Assembly: GCF_042242105.1 (NCBI RefSeq)
Contig: NC_092014.1
Location: forward strand, 11,846,374 to 11,910,373
Direction of reading: 5' to 3'
DNA: 64,000 nt
Origin: Pempheris klunzingeri
Lineage: Eukaryota > Chordata > Actinopteri > Acropomatiformes > Pempheridae
A model generated the notes under the pieces. It saw nothing but the letters and a program-made list of their open reading frames with translations. It had not been told where the DNA came from and made no database searches. Numbering within the stretch: the first letter of the stretch is position 1; each line of letters opens with the position of its first letter. Shown here piece by piece: positions 36,901 through 48,500 of the stretch. The position numbers were made by a program, and so were the translations under genes.

Positions 36901-39450
36901 CACGTGTGAAGGTTTCTTTGAGGGAGCCTTTAGGTTGTACTAAGGCTGGTTTATTCCTGCCAGAAATCTTTCTCAAACATAACGCTTCAGTGGCGAACGG
37001 AGAATATGAAAACCGACAACGTGAATCAGGAGAATGCAACACGAAGCTCTTTGGGAATCTGAAAAGGATGTGTGTGTGTGATGTGGTCAGACGGTCACAG
37101 CTGAGGCACCTGACAAACTTGACGCCCCAGTCGACTCTTTGCAGGGCCAAAAAGAAAGGGTAAATAAAACCCAGAGGTCCTAATGTGCTCCCTGTGCGCT
37201 TGGCTGGACTCATGAGGGGCGAGCATGGTATGTTTGCCCTTTTGTCCGGCGAGATGACGGCCGCTCCTCTGTATTTAGCTGCGTCCGGGGCCAGCGTAGG
37301 GCCAGGCGAGGGGGGACCCTGGGGTGCCACAGGTCACCCTCTGAGGTCACGATCTGAGTAACCAATCCAGAGAAAGAAATAAAGCAGAAGTGAGATTGGC
37401 AGCCAGTGAGGGTCGAAGACTTCATCTCAAGTGACTGCATGCGGTCAAACAGAATGAGATCCAGCGACACATTTTCTCGTGTGAATCTTGAAAGTGTGAC
37501 TGAATGCTTTTAATTTAACTGAAAGAGCTTTTTTTTTTTTTTAGTAGGAGGCAGCTTTAGGATAAATGGAGATAAAGCAGAGCCAAAGACAGACTTTCAC
37601 ACAGTGGGAGGAGAGATGGAGAGATGACAGCAGACGTTTTTAAACTCTGAAGCAATTTTGTACATTTAAGTGTTTCCTTGGCTTTTATAGTTGTTTTAAC
37701 AGTCTGCTTGGTTGTAAAGGCAGTGGTCATCGTGGTGGCGGGCGAAGCGGTCATACCCTCACTGACCTCGACGTGACCTTCACAGCAGGGCACCCGTGTC
37801 CGACACCAAGAACATGATGCAGCTCAACACAGACTATGGACCAACATCCACATGAGGCAGTAAATCAGTCTGAAACAACACAAGTCATTCATCAAATGGG
37901 GCAAACAGAGCTCACAGAAAGCAACCGTTTTCATATATTTCAATGAATTTTGATTGGCCATTGAACGTTGAAATATGTATACTGTATGTTTAAGTAAATG
38001 CACATATGTTTGTGAGTGTTTTATTCTGTATACAATAGGTAAAGGCAGTAATCAAAAAAAACCAAAGCAGTTACTGCATGTGAGAGTTTAAGTATGTTAA
38101 AGCAATTTGCTATGGTTCTGAAAAGCTTTTTTTAAGTATGTGTTGTGCATTTTTTTGTCTTTCTGTAGGTAACAGTAGAGAGATGACAGGAAACCAGAAC
38201 GTAGACGGCCGCGGTGATCTCATGATTCTGCATTTTGATTATAATGGAAACAGACATTATTTTCTAACCTACACACTGTTCACTAAATTGGTCACAGTAT
38301 GTTTTTTTCCCCACTGAATATCATCAAAGAGTCTTTGTGCAAGTATAACAAGTTGCGTAAAAACCAACACCTTCATGAACAGACTATAAACATTTTGAGT
38401 GCTTGCACCTGTTGAGATGTATCTTTTCTTTTACGTATACCATATCTGTATTGCTTGTGCCGTTCATCTACATGCATGTGAAAATATCTCAGAAGTTTTA
38501 TTTTTACTGTGCATCAGGCTTTAATGTTTTTGTCTATATGGATATTTTTTTAGTTATCTTTTTCAACAGCTATGATAAAATTAATTTAATCATAAAAAAC
38601 ACTTTAGTAATTTTGGCTGCCTTTTTCTCCATCAACACACTATTTACCAATAATTTCACTATGATGACATAACTCGTTAGCATCCTATTAATGATTACAA
38701 AAGTCGATACAAATAAGTTCATCCTCTGGTTTTTGTTGTCATAAATTTGAATTGACTGAGTATTTTACAAACACTGATTGTTTACAGTACGGTTGTGCCA
38801 TATTGTTCCAGTGACTTCCTAAAAATAAACATTAAATGTATGATTTAATTAAAAAAAACTGTTTCTCATGTGTGAGTGGGAAAGTTCATTCACAGCCTTG
38901 TGAACAGCACTATGATATCACTAATATATCCTTTATTAACAAATGAATTATTAGAATTTTAAACTCTGTTCGTATTGTTTCTTGGTGTTTATATGACTTC
39001 ACTGCAGAATCTCACTCCCACTGTCAGCACAGAGCCAACATACACACAAAGGACTGTTGTTTTATACCCAACATTAATGCCCATTAGGAAAGCAAACAAG
39101 GGCTTGAGAGTGCATCATTCAGAGGTATCTGCTGCACTCAGAATTGGCAGCTCTCCCCTCCAACATGCCAACACCGGGGGTGACTCTCAGGCTTCCCAAG
39201 GCGCGGCTGGGTTCCTTTCAAACAAACTGCTTCTGTGAATTTTACCTTGTTTGTAGCAGACATTAAACTAGACAAAGCCTTTCAAAGTCTTCAGCATCAC
39301 AACATATTGTCTATGCAGAAAAACGCACTGATTTCCATATTGCTTTGTGAAGACATCATGGTAAAGTTCTGGGTAAACATACCACAGGGTAAATGTACTG
39401 TAAATAAATGGAGATAGTAACAAGACACTCTTTGCAGACACTCTCCGTTT
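34000..39450. other. Gene desert, second part
   Basis: No supported exon. The A/C-rich simple stretch at 34760-34790 is low complexity. A homeodomain-core-rich block at about 35150-35320 (CATAATTTATGATTTAAGGC, TAATGGCATTAAG, GACATTTAATTAATATAG) and a GC-richer block at about 37080-37340 (TGTTTGCCCTTTTGTCCGGC) look like candidate regulatory elements of the developmental neighbour helt. Whether they are conserved cannot be tested here. Confidence 0.4.
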
Positions 39451-39460
39451 TGCTGTGTAG

Positions 39461-40261
39461 TTATATATATATATGTGTGTGTGTGTATATATATAATATT
39501 ATAAAGAATGGTTTGCTAAGAGAATTTATTTAAAATTTTGAATTAAATTTTAGTTTTGGCTGTAGAATCATCATGATTCAAGAACAAATTCAAAACTTTT
39601 AAATAGCACACCAACGAGAGAGCGCCAAGATGTTCCTCTTGTCATTCCAAAACGCTGAAAGAAATGCATCAAGATATTTCCATCTAAAACTTTATATCTA
39701 CTGAACGCTGAGCCGCCTATGGAAAGCCTGGTCTATAGGTTTCAGTTGGGTGTTCTTAGCTAAAATCCAGCAGTAGACTGAGAAATAGGAGGATTAAAAC
39801 AGCCACAGAACAAGCCATCGTTTTGTGGCGAGAAGACACCCACAGATAACTTTCTGAATGGCCGCTTACGCTTCTCCCTTTCTCTCCCCATCATAAGATA
39901 GGAGAGGAGAGAAAAAGGACTAACAAGATGCACATTTTACATTGAAAACTGTTATTGTTCCCCTCCTAATCTGGCCCACCATCTGAGAGGAGGGCTGCGC
40001 TAAAGAGCGGGGGGCTTTAATGGGAGGACGAGAGCCAACTCAGGGACAGGGGAGGAGAAGGGAGAGAAAGGGGGGAGGCAGGGGGTTGGTCTTTGGCTTT
40101 AAGGAGGGGATCAGTTGGGAAGTGTAGAATGGATGTTTCTTTTTCTCTATGGGGGGAACTTTGTATTTGACTGTTGTTTGTATCTGTCTTTCAGGGGCCT
40201 GATCCCCGTGGGCCTGGACAGAGAGATGCCTCTATATGTGTTTGCATGTGTGGAGTAGTAG

Positions 40262-40304
<43 letters not shown>

Positions 40305-40609
40305 AGCGAGAGAGAGACTGATGGTGGGATCTACCCCTCTTCTTTCCTACAGCTGCAGCTCAGCGGATTAGCCGTCATCCACAAGGCAACATTACACAAG
40401 TAGCCTTTGAACAAAAGTCATGGATACTATTAATGATATGGTAATCCGTAATGGAGCTACCTCCCAGTAGTGATTATACTGACATGGGAAGAATGTCCAA
40501 GAGTCCTGGACGCAACTACCCAAACAACACTGTGGCTATTGTTGGCAGGCCTGGTCTGAGGCCTGCACCTACATCCATTGGCATCAGCCGACCCAACAAT
40601 CCCTTCCTC

Positions 40610-40647
<38 letters not shown>

Positions 40648-40667
40648 ATACACACACACACACACAA
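39461..40667. repeat. Microsatellite group: (TA/TG)n, (GT)18 and (CA)n
   Basis: TA/TG/TA array at 39461-39496, pure GT run at 40264-40300, and an interrupted CA array at 40612-40667. The intervening DNA is G-rich on the plus strand (about 39990-40100) and contains no gene. Confidence 0.9.
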
Positions 40668-43160
40668 ACTGCCCCCTGCTTTCTTGACACCCTTCCCTCC
40701 ACCCCGATCACCCTATGAATAAAAATGAAAACCCAAAAATGGATGTAGAGAAAGAGAGGGAGGGAAAGGGTGGGAGCGTAGGGGAGAAAAACAAAGTGTC
40801 TTGGCCAGGATCAGCCAGGGATTTCTCCCTATGTGGTTCCCACACACGGACTCGAGCTGGATCCCTCCTCTCTGTCTCTACCCGGCCCATCCTTTCTCCT
40901 CATAGCCGGGGAAGACCACACAAACACTAAATGATTTCATGATTTAATCGCGGACGGTAGTGGAGAGGATGAGAGTTGAGTCAGTGCTCCTCTTTTCATT
41001 CCTGGGGTGCTACAGGCCACTATAGTCGGTGTGATTGGGTGGAGGGGGGGGTGCGGGTGGGGGAGAGGCCACTGTTTGCCTGAGTAAATGCTCTTCGTAG
41101 GACAGGCTGGGTCACAGCAGGGGTGTTTAACCTTAAAAACTTGTCTCTTTTAAATACAATTACCAATTTCTCTGTTCGCTGCAGTCGCTAATCCACTCAG
41201 ATGTTAGTCCAGTTACTGAGGTGAACACACTCAGGGGGGCTTAGAGTGTAAAAACTCTGCATGATGCTGCAAGTGTGTATGATGTAAGAACAAGTGAACA
41301 AGAAGTCATATGATGCATATGACTAATGGCTAATTGCATTAACATGCATTTTGTACAAAAACAACATTTTGTATAATTTCATAATTGTCTGTAAACAAAT
41401 TCAGCTAAAGACATACTTACTAACACACTTTGTGTTTGGGGTCTCAAAGATCCCCGCTGTAAAACATGGTTGACTTTATGTTACTCTATATCTGTGGTTG
41501 GTGTTGACAGTACTTTTAACACAGTTCTATACCCCCCAAATCTGTATCATAATATCCCTGAATTAGGATCTTTTGTTATTGCCGTTTGTTCATAAGAGGT
41601 GTAGCAGAGAGTCAGACATAGAAAGAGAGGAGCGCCGCTGTGTAAGATAACTTTACAGCTCTTTGTCTATGACTTGACTTCTCGGCAAAGAGAATTTCTC
41701 TGTATTTTATAATCACAGTTTTTTGTAAACTGAAATGTTACCACTCCAATACTTGATGTTGGGTTTTGATACGATCAGAAATAGGAAAAAAAGTTGATTT
41801 TGCAATAGCTATTATTTTTACACACACATCAGTGGGGTAAAGCCTCACAGAAATACATAATGGGTACATTTTGCTTTAAAATATAACTATTATGTATGTT
41901 GGTATGATGCACAAACTTTGGTATATGTACTGCACGTAAATGGTAAATTCACTGTACTTGTATAGTGCCTTTTTAGTCTTGTCAACCACTCAAAACACAT
42001 TTTACGCTACATTCACATTCACCACAGGCTTCAGTGCCTTGCCCAAGGACACTTTGACATGCGTAGGAGGCAGGAATCAAACTGCCAATCTTCAGACTGA
42101 TAGACAACCTGCTCTGGCTCTGAGCCACAGCCGCCATTTGTTTTATATACTGATAGTTTTGAGGAACTATTTGGGTTGAAAGGATACAGAATGCATTTAT
42201 TTGTATTTATATGAGAAACCCAAAATGTTTGGTGAATCAAGAGTGGTGTACTGGACAAGAGTTGTGCGATGCGTTTTAATTTTGATGGACTTGAACTGGA
42301 GCTCACACTGATCTGCACCTCGCTGTGTGTGAGCTCTCAGGGGAAGAAATTATGTACTGATAAACATTTCTTATGTTATATGTTTTTATGTAATTACTGT
42401 ATGAAACTGTCCAATTATCAATCACTCACTGTCTTTACCTGATTGTTCCTTTAAAAAAAAGAGATTCAGCGAATACCCCAGTATTCATTATGGGAAATAA
42501 AGTACTGAGTAAACACTGAGGTCTGGTCAGCTGTCCATCACAGAGATATTGTTAGTATGGGGAAGATAATTTGTATCAAAAAGAGGATTAAGAACATCTG
42601 TGTTAAACTGTATTGCTATATGGTTGATATGATTGCAAGCAACGTTTCACTTCATAAAGATGGGGGACTCAGAAGTGACAGAGAGAAATAAAAAGGATAC
42701 AACAGACACAAGGATGTCCTGAGTTTTTATCCTTGTGTGGGTCAAGATCCAAAAACGCACGGTCTTACATTTCCCAAACATTGCACTTAAAAAAAAAAAA
42801 AATTCCATGCCCCCAATTTACAATACAGGGTTTTCAGTAAAAAAAAAAAGTAATCTCCAAGGCAACATAACTCACACTTGACTCTGAATCAGATTTCTCA
42901 GACTTGACAGAGCTGAGTGGTACTTCTAATGACTAGTCAACTGACGAACATGTACAAAGCGGTTTCCTGTTCTCACACAGAGACTGAGCGGATAAAAGAG
43001 GAGTTTCACATCAGTTCTGGAACGAGGAGCAAAAATAAGTTTGGAGAAGTTCAGATGCAGGTGTTGATGACACAGAGGCAAACAGATCCAGTGTGAGGAT
43101 GAGCATTAGCAAAGGAGTCCCTGAACTCACCATGACATGTGAAGATGTAGATATTGTGCC
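40668..43160. other. Gene desert, third part
   Basis: No supported exon. A G-rich stretch at about 41038-41065 and A-runs at 42788-42801 and about 42840-42849 are low complexity. The only recognised element is the SINE at 41937-42135; the rest is unannotated AT-rich sequence. Confidence 0.5.
41937..42135 (-). mobile_element. tRNA-derived SINE, minus orientation
   Basis: Read on the minus strand it starts GGCGGCTGTGGCTCAGAGCC, followed by AGAGCAGGTTG. This resembles the A-box half of a tRNA. About 35 bases on is CAGTTTGATTCCTGCC, a B-box-like element, then GTCCTTGGGCAAGGCACTG, which is common to an abundant percomorph SINE family. The 3' part ends with CACTATACAAGTACAGTGAA and TTTACCATT. It is diverged and lacks a perfect tRNA fold, so it is a retroposon copy rather than a tRNA gene. 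Confidence 0.72.
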
Positions 43161-43169
43161 TCCAAATGT

Positions 43170-43371
43170 CACACACACACACACACACACACACAAACAA
43201 ACAGACAGTCGGTTTGTTTGTAATAAATGTGTGTTTTTTTTATCATTACACTGATATTCAGACTGATTGACGTTTCAGTTAACTGAAAAAATACATTGAT
43301 TATGCGTTAAAGTCCGATGGGATTTATTGAGTGTTACGAATGTGTTTGTTAGTGTGTGTGTGTGTGTGTGT
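43170..43371. repeat. Two short microsatellites, (AC)12 and (GT)10
   Basis: AC run at 43170-43194 and GT run at 43352-43371, separated by unique AT-rich DNA. Confidence 0.9.
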
Positions 43372-43399
43372 AGGCTGTTAGTGAGCGGCAGTAGGTCAT

Positions 43400-46300
43400 A
43401 ATATATTGCTGCTTTGTGCATTGTGTTTTAACTATATGTTGTTAAACACCCTCAGTCACACACCGTACTCTTTTCACACACAATGTGAGACAACACACAC
43501 AGAAATATCATATTAAGGTCGACCCTCAAAAACTTTTGAGGAAATCGTAGACGAAGCGATTTGAAGCGGTTTGTTTCAAGAGGGCTTGTTAATTTATGCA
43601 AATGTACAAACAACATTTAAAATGCCACTTCTTAACCATTAGGCTGCCTCTGGATCAGTACTCTTTGTAACAGCTCTGTCCTTGCTTGACTGATATGTCA
43701 AAGTTGAGGACACGGAGGAAAGAGGAGAATGAAAATACCACACAGGCACTGACACTGGGATCAATCCGATTGGAATGATTTAGCATTTCTGCGTTTTGAA
43801 TAAAAATGAGTGCGCTAGACGGTGGAGCAGTTTGATTAGTGGGATCCCTAAGTCCCTCGAAGCCTTCACGGCCCTTTCTCTCTTCCGTCACTGCTAGAAG
43901 AAAAGTCCTCTTTCTCTCTTTTCAGAAGTCCCTTGGTACCCTGGCTTTTTCCTCACTGTTGGTATTACAAAATCCCCATTCAAAACAACCCTTGTCACCT
44001 GTCAACTAAGCCAGGCTGGTTTGCTAGGTCTTTATCCTCGGCACATACACTCACACGTACACAGAGAATGACTCCCAGCCCCCACCCCCATTTATGCACA
44101 TATCCCCTACATTCATAGAAATTACATAGACACAGACACAACCGCAAATCCCAACCACACACACACACGCCCACCCACTCACCCATGCTCACACACTAAA
44201 ACCACATGTCTGAGAGCTGTTACTATAGCAGTTTAAAATTCATTACCCTGTTCACTTTAACAAACGTCCACACTGGGATGGGCTGCTCTCAGCTGTGGCC
44301 CCAGACTTCACGTGCTTCAAGGAACAAGCCTGTTGCATTGTGGGCCAAATCTGCTGACCGAATGGGATACATTTACACAATCAGGGAAACTTGGATATAT
44401 TGGGATTAAAACTGAAAGATAATAGCAAAGTTTTCACTTATATTAGGTGCACACAATTTTGCAAATGAACTCTTGTAAACTTCAGGATGAACAAACAGCC
44501 CTTTTACTTCTGCAGATGTATCTTACATTGATCATATGTGTTTTGTGATCCTTAATTACTCTGTCCATACTTTATCTAATTTTTCAGTGTCACATTCTAA
44601 CCTGTATGTTTTATGCGGTGTTGCCATCTCAGACACATTTCTTTATACATATATCTTTATTTTTTACATATTATATATAGATTTTGAAAACTTTTCATCG
44701 AATGAAATGCAGAACTATTAATCCATTAACACATTACAAAATCTGGTGTCCATTTCCAGTAACAAATACTTCATGAAGGGTTGCTGTTGTTGTTTGATAG
44801 ATAGATAGATAGATAGAAACAATAACCCTCTAGACAGATAGAAAACAGATAGCTTATTATAAATTGAGAAACTTCTGATTCTTTAGTAACGATTAATTCA
44901 CTTGCTAATAAGTTAAGTCTGCAGTTACAAATGTTTGTAAGATTTTAATTAGGGGTCACAGAATTTTTTTTTTACATAATCTATTAAGTGCGAAGTTGTA
45001 AATGTTAGTAAGACAAAGTAAGTTATCTTGAAGGAGCACCAGCCAAATAAAGATCTCACAACCTGGCAAGCCTTTTTAGATGATTCTACCCATCGATCTA
45101 TAAAGATTTAATGAAATATTTATAAACCATCAATATATCTATGAGTTACAATTTATAAACCGATTATAAAATATATACCGAAAATAGCAGCACATTATTT
45201 TGAGTGACCACCAACTTAGCATTTGTTAGCAGCATATGAATAATTAGAATATAGTTTACAACTTAACATAATGTAGTTTTAAGCAGAGTTAAGGGAATTT
45301 TCAGTACTATAAATGCATAATGAAGCATCTGTACCTGGTGTATAAACAGATAATCAATGACTGATAATATAATATAGTTGTAATCACAAATTATAATATG
45401 TCTGAACATATGTATCAACACTTTTAACTCATCTGTGAAAGATCTATACATGTGTATAAACTAAATAAGATGATGTGGCTGTTGTGTATGTGTGTGTGCC
45501 TGCGTTGGGAGGAGCACCGCTGCATCCCAAACAGCAGCTGGACAAACCTGAGCTTAAGTCCTGAGTCCCAGCTTCTCTCTGGGAGGGGGAGGAAGGACGA
45601 GGGTGGTGGTGGTGGTGGTGGAGGGGGTGTGTAACTGATGGCCGTAGAGAGGAATAAGGGTCAGAGCAGAGGGTGGTCATCCGGCCCAGTTACTTAGCCA
45701 AGGCCCAGCGTGCCCTGAGCAGCCGTCGCTCATTAACCCGCTGACAGGAGCTCCGGACACCGAGGAGCGTTGCCCCACACAGAAAGGTCACGGGGTCAAT
45801 CAGCCCTCTCACCGGCCATCAAATCAAGATGGACGCACAAACAGCGACTTATCCTCCCAATCAAAGGGTCAGTGATGCTTTGTCAGGCACACTAACACAC
45901 AAGCGCAACACACACCAATGCACACACACACATGCAGAAACACACATCAAAACAAATTGATTTATCAAAGGTGTTATGGCTTTTTTAGACTAATCTACTT
46001 TTAAGGTTTTCAGATAATCTCAAACCGTGTTTTGACAGGGACAAGAGGAGTATGAAGACATTACATTTGACTAAACATCTGTGACATTTAGAGGTGGTTT
46101 ATGCACTGAAATTATTTAGTAGCAGAGAGAGTAAATGTGAGGGATAGAAAAAGAACAGAAAGGTATAAGTTACGGTTCTGCTCACCTTTGGTGTCATGAA
46201 AACATTTGATTTTATCAATGATGGTCACTACATGTAAGCCAAAAAATAGCACTGTACTAAATCTCATAGTGATCAGTGTTTGTTGGTAATGTGCCAGAGG

Positions 46301-48500
46301 GGGATCGATTCGACAGTTAAATAATTGTTTAGGCTGCAGTAATGGTACTGTGTTCCTAATTATTTTTTTCCCTCTGTATTTAGCAGGGGCAGGTTCACTT
46401 CAGGTTCACTATTTCACTTTAATGATAACAGACATGAATGATATATCCTGAGTAATAAAAGTTATAGAGATAAAAGAAGCTACCATTTCTAGAGCCTCCC
46501 TGTGTATAATTGGGTGAAATCATCCTTTTTTCTTTTAAAGTTTCTACTCTGAATACAAGACGAACATAAAAGATGTTCACTCCCCAAGGACGGACAGCCT
46601 CTGGACGACATAATGTTCATGATAAAACCAATACATTTACATAGATACCAGCACTAGTGCACAATAGAGACACTACAGGTTAAACTCTTGACAAGCCGTG
46701 CGACAAAGTCTTCCTCATTACACTCTCTAATTCCAGATGAGATTATTTCACAGCTCAAAATGACCCCACTAATTTGGGGCTGAGGGCTGTGAAGAGGGTT
46801 CAAAATCCGTCTTAAAGGGCCTTGAGGTTTGAAGAGGTTGTTGTCTTTCTGAGGAGATTGAAGAATGGATGAATGACGTTCACACACTTACGTGAGAGGG
46901 ACCATCGTCTTGAGAGTGCTACAAATATATTACTCATTTGAATTGATTAGTTTGTCTTGAACGAGCGCCGCTCTAAGTGGAATTCTTTCATCACGAGTGA
47001 GAAATGAGTGCTGCTATTCAACATCTCTAAAGAAAAAAGTAAAGGAAACAAGGTAGAGGGAGGGAAAGGAGAGAGAAATTACCCAGCAAAGAAATTGGGG
47101 TTTTTGTTGAGGGAGGTTGTTACCAAATCCGATTGCATGGCATTACATTTGTGCACCTGCTGCTGATATTTAAAATACACAAGAAATACATCATTTAATT
47201 GGTGGAAGTGAGTGATACTGTGATATTGTAATACTGCATCTGGATAATGCAGGATAATACCTGTATTTACGAAAATCCTTGTGTTGGAGACAAACTTAAG
47301 AAAACAAAAACATGATAAAAGCTTATTATGGAGCAATGATTCTCAACTAATTTTGGCTCAAGAATTCTTAAAGCGTTGTCATATCCATAATAGTGAACAA
47401 TTTAAGAAAAGATTGATTAACAGGGGAGGCCAAAAACTAAACCACATATACGTTTGTGAGAATGAGGCATGAAATGACACCATACATACAACTAATGGAG
47501 ATAACCAAGTCACATACACACGCATATACGATCTCTGTCACCTCTTTCTGGACTAATCCTAATTATTCTCGTCCTACAGCCGCCCTAAACCCTAAAAATA
47601 GACTCTGAGCAAGTTTACTTTGTCTAATTTATCCAATTTAGGGAACTTAATCTGTGAATGGAGCTGCCTGCACCGCTGCTTCTCAGTCCAACTACACAGC
47701 AGTTCGACACGTGTGAAGTCTGGAAACTCCCAAACCTTAAAAACAAAAGCAGCGACTGCAACACTTCAAATCTATGCCACCGTATACTATTATATACTAT
47801 ATTATGTTACTCAAAGTGTAAACTGTCCTAAGATAGATGCAACACGATGTTGACTATGTGATTAATAAGTGTACAGAGCTTTAATAAAGAAAAGCAAAAG
47901 CGTCTATAAGGTTTAATAAGATATACAAGATATATTTACGCTATCTATCGTCTGAGTTGCTGGCCATATAGATGTAATGCCTACAACTGACTGAACTAGG
48001 TATCTGTACAGAACCAAAGTTGGACAAAAAGTATTAAAAATATGAAGTTGTTCAGTAACAGGGAAAACAAATTGCCCAAAGTACTAATTAGCTGTCCAAA
48101 GAGAGTCCAAAAGAGTAAAATACTTAAAAGTTAGACCAGATACTTACAGTGTTATATTAGCAACACATAAGCCTCAAACAGCGAGTATAATGGTCAGCTT
48201 GGTTAGTAAAATGAACTGGTCAATAATCACAAATCAGCTAAAAGTACATACAGATAATGCTCCAACAAGGACATGTGTGGAGTAGATAATTATGGCTGTC
48301 AGTATTTGCTTAAACACAGATTGGTCAAAATTTCTTGGTTTAAAACATATTTTATAAGGAAACATTTGTAAAATCTGTTACTGCACTGAGCCAAGCCTTG
48401 CCCGACCACGCAGATCGTTACCAGATATTTGTAGCTGATAACCACACAAGGACAACTGTTGATGAGCTCCAAAAACGGTGGTGTCACTCAGACACGACCA
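43400..48500. other. Gene desert, fourth part, with possible regulatory blocks
   Basis: No supported exon. A GATA tetranucleotide repeat lies at 44796-44817 and a GGT triplet repeat at 45602-45621. Non-repetitive blocks of balanced composition at about 43640-43900, 45690-45870 and 46640-47000 look like candidate non-coding elements. The second contains a DR2 nuclear-receptor site (45785-45798). CTAAAAATAG at 47592-47601 is a perfect MEF2-type site. The remainder is AT-rich and unremarkable. Confidence 0.4.

Noticed and set aside
36872..37330. Minus-strand open frame of 152 codons
   Set aside because: No recognised domain or splice context, and overlapping frames exist on both strands; kept only as part of a possible non-coding element.
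42060..42135. tRNA-like A and B boxes on the minus strand
   Set aside because: The sequence continues into a known type of SINE body and does not form a proper cloverleaf or anticodon arm, so it is not a tRNA gene.
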